A stretch of DNA of 42,530 nt from Bacteroidota bacterium (GTDB lineage: Bacteria > Bacteroidota > Rhodothermia > Rhodothermales > JABDKH01). The translations under genes and the position numbers were made by a program. The notes under the pieces are model-generated. The model was not told the origin of the DNA. It ran no database searches and saw only the letters and a list, made by a program, of their open reading frames with translations. Location of the stretch: contig JAGQWL010000348.1 of NCBI GenBank assembly GCA_020437385.1, positions 1-42,530 of the forward strand. The letters are read 5' to 3'. Of the stretch, positions 17,118-23,930 are shown piece by piece; position 1 is the stretch's first letter, and each line of letters starts with the position of its first letter.

Positions 17118-18407
17118 TCAGTCGATGACAGTGACTTCCGGAATCGGCACGACGAACCTTCCACCCCACTCTCGAACATCAGCCATCTGCTCGATTATTT
17201 CGTCTTTGAGATTCCAGGGTAACACAACAATATAGTCCGGCTTCTCCTCGAATATCTTTTCAGGTGTGTAAACAGGAATACGAGAGCCGGGCAACCACGT
17301 ACCCTGCTTGTACGGATTGCGGTCGACAGTGAAGTCGATGAAGTCTGTTCCGATGCCGCAGTAATTGAGAAGTGTGTTGCCCTTACCGGGTGCGCCGTAG
17401 CCTGCGACCTTTTTTCCCTGCCGTTTCGCCTCTATCAGAAACTCGAGCAGCTTTCTCTTGGTTTCGCGTACACGTTCAGCAAAATCGGAATACGCGGCGA
17501 GCCCCGTCAGTCCAGCTTCCTCCTCTCGCGCGAGCATCTCCGTCGCGCGCTCGGACTGTGGCTTGGTGGCATCATCATGATGACATCCGAATATCCGGAT
17601 CGATCCACCGTGCGTGGGAAGCTCCTCAACGTCAAAAAGTCGGAGCCCGTGGGCAGCAAAGATCTTCGAAGCGGTCACGAACGAAAAATATCCGAAGTGC
17701 TCATGATAGATGGTATCGAACTGATTCTCGGCCATCAAGCGCATCAGATGCGGAAACTCGATCGTGATAACTCCCCCGGGATTGAGCAGGATCTTCATTC
17801 CACCAACGAAGTCATTCAAGTCCGGGACCTGAGCCAATACGTTCTTGCCGAAGAGAAGGTCTGCAGCGTATCCATCCTCCTTCAGTTTAGTCGCACTGTC
17901 GCGTCCAAAGAAGACAACTCGCGTGGGGACACCCTTCTCCTCAGCGACCTTGGCAACGTTGGCAGCAGGCTCAACGCCCAGCGACGGAATACCAGCCTGC
18001 ACGAAGTACTGCAGGGCATAGCCGTCGTTGCTCGCAACCTCCACAACCTGACTCCCCGAGCTCAGACCAAATCGTTCGATCATGTAGCCCGCATACCTCT
18101 TAACGTGAGCGAGCCATGAATCCGAATAGGAGGAGAAGTAGGCGTACTCCGTAAAGATGTCTTCTGGATCCACGTAGCAGTCGAGCTGCACCAGATGGCA
18201 GTGCTCGCATACGAAGGCGTGTAGCGGGTAGTAGGTCTCAGACTTATTCAGGTCTTCCGACTTAACCACGTTCTGGCAAAGGGGACTCATCCCCAGATCC
18301 ACGAAGGAATATTCCAGTGGCTCATCGCAGAATCTGCAGCGAAAGCCGGGAATGATCATGCGGGCCGGGAGTCGTTCTGCCTCCGGCGACAGGGAGCTTG
18401 TTGTCAT
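17118..18407 (-). CDS. SAM-dependent sugar C-methyltransferase (zinc-binding, TylCIII-like)
   Basis: The 429-residue protein has the three-part design of NDP-sugar C-methyltransferases. An N-terminal zinc site has CRFC (Cys24, Cys27) and CEHC (Cys67, Cys70). A SAM-binding Rossmann domain has VVEVASNDGYALQYF near 130-145. The C-terminal domain has VAGYGAPGKGNTLLNYCG and FTVDRNPYKQGTWLPG. Known relatives add a methyl branch at C3 of 4-keto deoxysugars, for example on the way to mycarose-type sugars. It therefore predicts a branched-chain sugar in the polymer. It lies between the SDR and the RmlC-like epimerase in a tight operon. Confidence 0.9.
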   Translation of the reverse strand: MTTSSLSPEAERLPARMIIPGFRCRFCDEPLEYSFVDLGMSPLCQNVVKSEDLNKSETYYPLHAFVCEHCHLVQLDCYVDPEDIFTEYAYFSSYSDSWLAHVKRYAGYMIERFGLSSGSQVVEVASNDGYALQYFVQAGIPSLGVEPAANVAKVAEEKGVPTRVVFFGRDSATKLKEDGYAADLLFGKNVLAQVPDLNDFVGGMKILLNPGGVITIEFPHLMRLMAENQFDTIYHEHFGYFSFVTASKIFAAHGLRLFDVEELPTHGGSIRIFGCHHDDATKPQSERATEMLAREEEAGLTGLAAYSDFAERVRETKRKLLEFLIEAKRQGKKVAGYGAPGKGNTLLNYCGIGTDFIDFTVDRNPYKQGTWLPGSRIPVYTPEKIFEEKPDYIVVLPWNLKDEIIEQMADVREWGGRFVVPIPEVTVID

Positions 18408-18433
18408 GGATTCTGCAGCTTCGTTTCGTCCGT

Positions 18434-19474
18434 TCAGAGCGTATGCGCGGGAGACCAGCGGAGGTCATCCTGAAGTTCACCCGACGCCAGCATTTCTCGA
18501 ATGTGATCAATTCGACGATAGCGCGGCCCCTCGAATTCATCCGGCGAAAGTCCACTGTCCCGAAGCGTGGCATACACCTCTTCTACTCCCTTTCGCGCCG
18601 TCCACGTAGGACGGTAGCCTGGAATTGCCGCCTGGATTTTACTGAAATCGACCTGGTAGGATCGCTTGTCCGGACTTGCACCGTCGGCGAACGTCACCTC
18701 GCAGCCGGGCACAACTTCTTCGACCAGCCTGGCAATGTCGCGGATCTGATAGTTCTCTTCACTGCGGCCGACATTGTACGCTTCGTTATGAATGACGCTC
18801 CGATCGACATCAAGCGCAGCAATAAAGGCGAGAGAAATGTCTCGTATGTGAACGATTGGGCGCCACGGTGACCCATCGCTTTTGATGAGGATCTTTCCCG
18901 TGGTCACGGCCCAGGCGACCAGGTTATTGAGCACGAGGTCAAATCGAAAGCGAGACGAAACGCCATACGCGGTCGCGTTTCGGAAATACGTAGGGCTGAA
19001 GTCAGGCGTCGCCAGCTTGGCGATGTCCTGCTCGGCCAACACCTTGGCCTTGCCATAAGGCGTCACAGGATTGAACGGTGCCGTCTCCGTAACGGCATCC
19101 TGCCCGGCCGCACCGTAGAGGCTGCACGAAGATGAAAACAGAAATCGCTCGACGCCCGCTTCCCGAGACAGCTCGGCAAGTCTGACACTTCCATGGTGGT
19201 TGATGTCATACGTGAGATCCGGATTCAGATTGCCGAGCGGATCGTTCGAAAGATTGGCAAGATGAATGACCGCCTCGAAGCCGGCAAGATCCGAGCGCGT
19301 GACATCCCTCACATCCTTCACAATCTCGGGTATGCTCGAAATACCTTCCTCGGAATAGGAACAGTCGGCAAAGAGATTCGAGTCGAGTCCGACGACTTCG
19401 TGCCCCGCTTCAAGCAGCATGGGTACCATAACGGTTCCAATGTATCCGTTATGGCCAGTAACCAGTACGCGCAT
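18434..19474 (-). CDS. NAD(P)-dependent SDR, nucleotide-sugar epimerase/reductase
   Basis: The 346-residue extended SDR has the GHNGYIG cofactor loop (residues 7-13), HLANLSNDP near 71-79, the SSSCSLYG catalytic strand and the active-site pair Tyr140/Lys144 (TPYGKAK). It heads the seven-gene cassette. By position it is a candidate for the keto-reductase, or for an unusual dehydratase or epimerase, acting on the same sugar as the C-methyltransferase and RmlC-like enzyme. It does not obviously match CDP-glucose 4,6-dehydratase. The ATG at 19474 places the cofactor loop at the N-terminus as expected. Confidence 0.85.
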   Translation of the reverse strand: MRVLVTGHNGYIGTVMVPMLLEAGHEVVGLDSNLFADCSYSEEGISSIPEIVKDVRDVTRSDLAGFEAVIHLANLSNDPLGNLNPDLTYDINHHGSVRLAELSREAGVERFLFSSSCSLYGAAGQDAVTETAPFNPVTPYGKAKVLAEQDIAKLATPDFSPTYFRNATAYGVSSRFRFDLVLNNLVAWAVTTGKILIKSDGSPWRPIVHIRDISLAFIAALDVDRSVIHNEAYNVGRSEENYQIRDIARLVEEVVPGCEVTFADGASPDKRSYQVDFSKIQAAIPGYRPTWTARKGVEEVYATLRDSGLSPDEFEGPRYRRIDHIREMLASGELQDDLRWSPAHTL

Positions 19475-19578
19475 CAGGTAACTATTACAATGTTAAGAAA
19501 AGAAGGTGAGCGGCAATCCAGCTGCCCAGCTCAAGTCTTGAATTCGCAGGTGTTTGCACACGCTGCTATCCAGTCAGC

Positions 19579-20571
19579 CTAACTCACGGTGACGACTTCC
19601 GAGTCCTTTTCCACTCCCGATTTCTCGGGGACGGCTGGACGGTTCTTTGACCGGGACTCCGAACGAATCAGTCCCAGCTCCAATCCGAAGTAGTTGTGCT
19701 TTCCGGGCAGCAACAGGTTCTTCAGGACGGTTGTGCGAAGTCCATGCCGGAACAGATACCACGTGGCGGCCAGCTTGGTAATCGGCGAATGGTGACTTGC
19801 CTTGAAGAGCCGGAGATAATCAATGATGGCCCGGCCGGCGGGAAAAATGAGCCCTCGGGGCTTTCGGCCGGTAAGCAGCTCCGCGAGTTCCCGCGTCGAA
19901 CGGGTGGATGTGTTATTAGTGTGGTACCGCTGAATAAACAGCCCGGGTTTTACGGCAGCGCTGCGACCGCTCGTTGCGAGCTGCGTGAGTAAGAGCCGGT
20001 CAGCTCCGAAGTAATCCTTGTAGGGCATGAAGTCCGCCAATACCTCGCGGCGGAAAACTCCGTGCACCACCCCACTCCATCCGTGCAGGAGGATCGCAGC
20101 CCGAAGCCGGATCCGGGGGTTCGGCGAAGCAAGATGCTTCATCAAGGACGGTTCAAACGGTTCCCTGGCCAGGAGCCCGCCATGATCCGTCATGATCGCC
20201 AGTGAATAGGCGCACGAGATGCCCGGGTCGCGCCGGAACTGGTCCATGCACTCTTCCAGAAAGGTCGGCGCACAAAGGTCATCGTAGGCGTGCCACTTGA
20301 AGAATGGCGAACGCGAAAATTCGAACGCCTTGTTCCAGTTGGCGGCCAGTCCGACATTCTCGCGGTTCCGGATATAACGAACGCGAGGGTCCTGCTCGGC
20401 AATCGCCCGGCAGATTTCCGCAGTCCGGTCCGTTGACGCATTGTCACAGACGATTACCTCGAAATCTTTGTAGGTCTGCGCCAGGAGCGACCGGAGCGCC
20501 TGCTCGATGTAGGCCTCTCCGTTATAGACGGGCAGGCCGATTGCTACCGTTGGTACCGATGAATAAACCAT
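19579..20571 (-). CDS. Glycosyltransferase family 2
   Basis: The 330-residue protein has a clear GT-A domain: VAIGLPVYNGEAYIEQALRS, TYKDFEVIVCDNASTDRTAE and the acidic motif in KWHAYDDLCAPTF near residues 90-103. The C-terminal half lacks strong membrane spans and includes FIQRYHTNNTSTR. It probably adds one of the first sugars after the initiating enzyme, because it is the next gene after the WbaP-like transferase. The donor is unknown. A 17-bp repeat copy lies two bases upstream of its ATG, across the expected ribosome-binding region. Confidence 0.87.
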   Translation of the reverse strand: MVYSSVPTVAIGLPVYNGEAYIEQALRSLLAQTYKDFEVIVCDNASTDRTAEICRAIAEQDPRVRYIRNRENVGLAANWNKAFEFSRSPFFKWHAYDDLCAPTFLEECMDQFRRDPGISCAYSLAIMTDHGGLLAREPFEPSLMKHLASPNPRIRLRAAILLHGWSGVVHGVFRREVLADFMPYKDYFGADRLLLTQLATSGRSAAVKPGLFIQRYHTNNTSTRSTRELAELLTGRKPRGLIFPAGRAIIDYLRLFKASHHSPITKLAATWYLFRHGLRTTVLKNLLLPGKHNYFGLELGLIRSESRSKNRPAVPEKSGVEKDSEVVTVS

Positions 20572-20572
20572 C

Positions 20573-20655
20573 GCTTTCAGAATTGCACCGTGTTTTCAGA
20601 AGCCTTCAGGCTTTCAAAAATCCTTTAGAAGCTTAGAAGCTTTCAGAGTTGCACC
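20573..20655. repeat. Imperfect 17-bp direct repeat pair flanking a hairpin-rich spacer
   Basis: GCTTTCAGAATTGCACC at 20573-20589 recurs as GCTTTCAGAGTTGCACC at 20639-20655, with one mismatch and a 66-bp period. The spacer contains AAGCC-TTCA-GGCTT, which can form a short hairpin, and two AAGCTT boxes. One copy touches the GT2 start. The function is unknown. Confidence 0.6.
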
Positions 20656-20733
20656 AACATGTGGCTGCAACTGACGGCTCCCTCCAGGTTACTCAGAACG
20701 AGTACCAGAAGTTGCCCTGTGAATGACTTGAGA

Positions 20734-22251
20734 CTAGTAAGCGCCCGAACCCTTTATGACGGCACGATACGTACGGACGAGAATGACGATATCAAGCCAC
20801 ATGGACCAATTCCGTACATAATACCCATCGAATCGCTCCATCGCATCCCGCCCGACATCGCTACGTCCGGAAACCTGCCACAGGCCGGTGATGCCAGGAC
20901 GAACGCGAACGCGTAGATCAACGATTCGCTGATCCAACGCCTCCTGATGATAGTCGGGCAGCGGTCGCGGGCCCACAATCGACATGTCACCGCGAAGAAC
21001 ATTGTACAGCTGCGGCAACTCGTCAATCGACAACCTTCGCAGGATCCTGCCGATACGGGTGATACGCGGGTCGCGACGCAGCTTGTGGAATTCATTCCAC
21101 TCCCGACGAAGCTCCTCGTTCTCGCTGAGGGCGTGCTGCAGCACGGCTTCGGCGTTCGGAACCATCGTCCGAAGTTTCCAGAGAGTAAACGTTCGACCGT
21201 TCAGCCCGGATCGATCCTGGCCGAAGAAAGGGCTCTGTCTGTCCTCGAGCCAGATGAGACCCGCACAGGCGAGCGACAACGGCAGCCAAACGATGGCACC
21301 GAGTCCAGACACCAGGAGATCCACGGCCCGTTTCATTGTTCGGGCCAACGGACTCAAGAGGTTACTGGTAATCTCAAGGCCGATCGAGCCGCCAATGTCC
21401 CGCGGACGTACCCACAGGCTCGGGATGTCGAGCAGGTTCGGAATGACGATAACCTTGTGGTAGTGGGACAGCGTGCCTTCCATATACTCGGCAAGACGGG
21501 CGCGCGTCAGACTCGGCATTGCAAAGATGGCAACCGGGGCGTTCTTTCTTACGAGTTGCGTCCCGCCAACCACCGGTACTCCGGAGACGTTTGACTTCCG
21601 TGTCCTGGGATCGTCATCGAACACGGCAACCGGAATGTAACCCAGTCCGGCCTCCTGCTGAAGGATCGGAACGAGGCGGCGACCGGTGTCGCCCGCCCCG
21701 TAGACAACCGTCGGTACTCCCCAGAGTCCCTTTCGCACCAGAAGGCGCCTGACTCGTGTACGGATCAACGGTACAAGAGTCAGCGAGAAGATGAGCGCCA
21801 ACCCATATGTCAGGCGGCTGGCCTCGCTTATCTGCTGGCTGAAGAAGAGAAGGACTGCAAGCGAGAAATAAACCGAGAACAGAAGAATAGACGAGCGTCG
21901 GAGTTCCTCGACCGGGCCAAGGCCCCACCCCGGCAACAAACCGGTCGAGACGGCGCCGGTGCCCCACGCCCCGATTACAAACCAACTCCACTTTGGATCG
22001 AAGGGCTGGCCGAGCAAAAAGTATCGGATGGCACCCGCCATCACCAGCGACAAACCGAGCGCAAACGTGTCGCCCGCGGCAATCGCAAAAGCATTCTGAA
22101 ACGAATGCCGAAGATAGAGGAATGAGGGGCGCCTGTGCTCCCGAACCGATCTAGGCGTCTCAGAATGCGACGGCTTCCTGTCTCGTGTCGAGACATCTAT
22201 GCTCGAAACGGGAGGGGCAAGCTCCTGAACAACTGCGGTCTGTTCTTCCAT
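20734..22251 (-). CDS. wbaP: Undecaprenyl-phosphate sugar phosphotransferase (WbaP-type initiating enzyme)
   Basis: The 505-residue protein has four N-terminal membrane helices, a central Rossmann-like domain (VVYGAGDTGRRLVPILQQE) and a C-terminal Bac_transf domain from about residue 305. That domain holds KRAVDLLVSGLGAI, the TLWKLRTM motif, RRLSIDELPQLYNVLRGDMS and VGPRPLPDYH, which are the signatures of polyprenyl-phosphate phosphoglycosyltransferases. It transfers a hexose 1-phosphate (galactose or glucose in characterised WbaP enzymes) to undecaprenyl phosphate at the inner membrane and so starts each repeat unit. It heads its own transcript, 378 bp from the upstream gene and beyond a terminator. 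The symbol reflects architecture; the sugar is not established. Confidence 0.92.
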   Translation of the reverse strand: MEEQTAVVQELAPPVSSIDVSTRDRKPSHSETPRSVREHRRPSFLYLRHSFQNAFAIAAGDTFALGLSLVMAGAIRYFLLGQPFDPKWSWFVIGAWGTGAVSTGLLPGWGLGPVEELRRSSILLFSVYFSLAVLLFFSQQISEASRLTYGLALIFSLTLVPLIRTRVRRLLVRKGLWGVPTVVYGAGDTGRRLVPILQQEAGLGYIPVAVFDDDPRTRKSNVSGVPVVGGTQLVRKNAPVAIFAMPSLTRARLAEYMEGTLSHYHKVIVIPNLLDIPSLWVRPRDIGGSIGLEITSNLLSPLARTMKRAVDLLVSGLGAIVWLPLSLACAGLIWLEDRQSPFFGQDRSGLNGRTFTLWKLRTMVPNAEAVLQHALSENEELRREWNEFHKLRRDPRITRIGRILRRLSIDELPQLYNVLRGDMSIVGPRPLPDYHQEALDQRIVDLRVRVRPGITGLWQVSGRSDVGRDAMERFDGYYVRNWSMWLDIVILVRTYRAVIKGSGAY

Positions 22252-22628
22252 TGGGTACTACACAGGTCTAGAAATCGTCTATACCCAGAGATGCACGATT
22301 CATGCCACAACCCGAGGGGAGTGTCGCGGCGACCTATCTGTACCGACTCAAGGAACCAGAAGAGAATTCAATTCCTCACTGAATACACGGCGCTTTGCGC
22401 GGGAGCGCACAACTCCGCACGTGCCCGAACAGCGTCGACAGACCACAACGCTGGATCAGATGACGAATGCCCAAACTGGCCCCGGTGCTACCGGTAGGCC
22501 CGCCACGCGTTCAAGATACAAACCGTTCGGCTTACATTCCGTAAACCACAAAAAAACAACGGAGCCACGCCGCAGCGCACTCCGTTGTTTGAACGAGTAA
22601 CTAAACCTGATCGGACCAGCCGGAGCGA
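22252..22628. other. Intergenic region upstream of wbaP
   Basis: No credible gene is seen in these 377 bases. The right part holds the rho-independent terminator of the epimerase gene (22550-22590). The left part should contain the wbaP promoter. A TATAGA hexamer lies about 30 bases upstream of the ATG on the minus strand, but no good -35 box accompanies it. Confidence 0.5.
22550..22590 (-). terminator. Rho-independent terminator after the 22629 epimerase gene
   Basis: On the minus strand AAACAACGGAG (22590-22580) pairs perfectly with CTCCGTTGTTT (22564-22554) over 11 bp, with a 15-base loop. The second arm continues into seven T residues (22556-22550). It starts 39 bases after the stop of the epimerase gene and separates that transcript from wbaP. 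Confidence 0.9.
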
Positions 22629-23699
22629 CTACACCTTCTCGGTCCAGCGCTCGTGATTGGCTTCGTAAATCTCACCCAGGATCCGAGGAACATCGTACCG
22701 GATGTCCCAGTCCGGATAGTGAGCCTTGAACTTATCAAGATCGCTGATATACCAGATGTGATCTCCCGAGCGATTCGCGTCCGAATACGAGAAGTTCAGC
22801 TCCCTTCCTGCGATCTCATTGCAGAGGTCAATCCCCTCCAGCATCGAGCAGTTCGACTGCCGGCCACCTCCGATGTTGTAGACTTCCGCGGATCGCGGCG
22901 CCTTGTAGAACTCGTAAAACGCCGCGATGAGGTCCGCCGAGTGGATGTTGTCGCGAACCTGCTTGCCTTTGTAACCGAATATCGTGTACGGCTGACCGGT
23001 CACGGTGCACTTCATCAGGTACGCGAGGAAACCGTGAAGCTGGGTACCGGAATGGCTCGGTCCGGTGAGACATCCGCCCCTGAAAATGGCGGTCTTCATG
23101 TCAAAATACCGGCCGTACTCCTGGACCAGAACGTCGGCGGCAACCTTGGACGCGCCGAACAGCGAATGCTTGGACTGGTCGATGCTCATGTCCTCCGCAA
23201 TTCCCTTGTGGTAGCGATGCGACGCTTCAATCTCCCACCTCTTCTCCTGCTCGACGAGTGGAAGGAAGTTCGGCGTGTCGCCGTAGACCTTGTTGGTCGA
23301 CGTAAAGATGAACGGCGCATCGGGGCAATGATGGCGTGCCGCCTCGAGTAGATTCAGCGTCCCATTCGCGTTCACACTGAAATCCATGAACGGGTCGCGC
23401 GCCGCCCAGTCATGGGACGGCTGTGCAGCGGTATGGACGATCAGCGAGATATCCGTTCCGTAACGCTTGAACAACTTCTCGACTTCCGCATAGTCTCGGA
23501 TGTCGAAGCTCTCGTGGATGTAACCCGGCAGGTCCTGCTCCAGACGGGCCCGATTCCAGGAAGTCGACGCCTCCTCACCGAAGAACACCTTCCGCATGTC
23601 GTTGTCGATTCCGACAACCGTCATCCCAATGCTTGAGAAGAACCGAACAGCCTCGGAACCGATCAGACCCGCCGATCCCGTGATGATTGCAACACTCAT
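22629..23699 (-). CDS. CDP-paratose 2-epimerase-like SDR with Phe in place of catalytic Tyr
   Basis: The protein is 356 residues from the ATG at 23699, which has an AAGGGAAAG ribosome-binding sequence just upstream. It has a cofactor loop GSAGLIG (residues 8-14), HTAAQPSHD near 89-97, [13 protein letters not shown] near 132-144 and [13 protein letters not shown]. This pattern resembles the CDP-paratose/tyvelose 2-epimerase group. The usual YxxxK pair is FGASK here (Phe181, Lys185), so the normal proton-relay tyrosine is absent. A conserved subfamily with this substitution appears to exist, which argues against simple decay. The gene is a single-gene transcript ending in a strong terminator. 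Role: probably modification of a CDP-linked sugar; reaction uncertain. Confidence 0.82.
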   Translation of the reverse strand: MSVAIITGSAGLIGSEAVRFFSSIGMTVVGIDNDMRKVFFGEEASTSWNRARLEQDLPGYIHESFDIRDYAEVEKLFKRYGTDISLIVHTAAQPSHDWAARDPFMDFSVNANGTLNLLEAARHHCPDAPFIFTSTNKVYGDTPNFLPLVEQEKRWEIEASHRYHKGIAEDMSIDQSKHSLFGASKVAADVLVQEYGRYFDMKTAIFRGGCLTGPSHSGTQLHGFLAYLMKCTVTGQPYTIFGYKGKQVRDNIHSADLIAAFYEFYKAPRSAEVYNIGGGRQSNCSMLEGIDLCNEIAGRELNFSYSDANRSGDHIWYISDLDKFKAHYPDWDIRYDVPRILGEIYEANHERWTEKV

Positions 23700-23821
23700 G
23701 CTTTCCCTTTTTGGATATTTTGGACCGACTGGATCAATTGCACCGGGATCCGGAACGGATTTCCAATACAAATCGAACGAGAGTCCATTGGAAGCGCTCA
23801 GCCAGCCGCTGACCACTTAGT

Positions 23822-23864
23822 CGTCGTTTCGGCAAGAGTTATGCCACAGGCGTCCGAAACAACG
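23822..23864 (-). other. 11-bp stem-loop in 5' region of the epimerase gene
   Basis: CGTCGTTTCGG (23822-23832) and CCGAAACAACG (23854-23864) are complementary except at one position, which becomes a G-U pair in the minus-strand transcript. The 21-base loop has a further GGCA/TGCC pairing. No T-run follows. It may be an RNA leader structure of the epimerase gene or a 3'-end stabiliser of the T9SS gene. Confidence 0.4.
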
Positions 23865-23875
23865 CCACGCTCGAA

Positions 23876-23930
23876 TCGCGTAACGGTACTCGCGCAACGG
23901 TAATCGTGTAACGGTATCGCCTAACGGACC
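23876..23930. repeat. Four tandem 13-14-bp repeats
   Basis: Units TCGCGTAACGGTAC, TCGCGCAACGGTAA, TCGTGTAACGGTA and TCGCCTAACGGACC follow each other without gaps at 23876-23889, 23890-23903, 23904-23916 and 23917-23930. The core TAACGG (CAACGG in the second unit) is kept. The last unit reaches the final base of the beta-helix gene's stop codon. Iterated spacing near one and a half helix turns could suit protein binding, or the array may simply be a slippage product. Confidence 0.75.
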
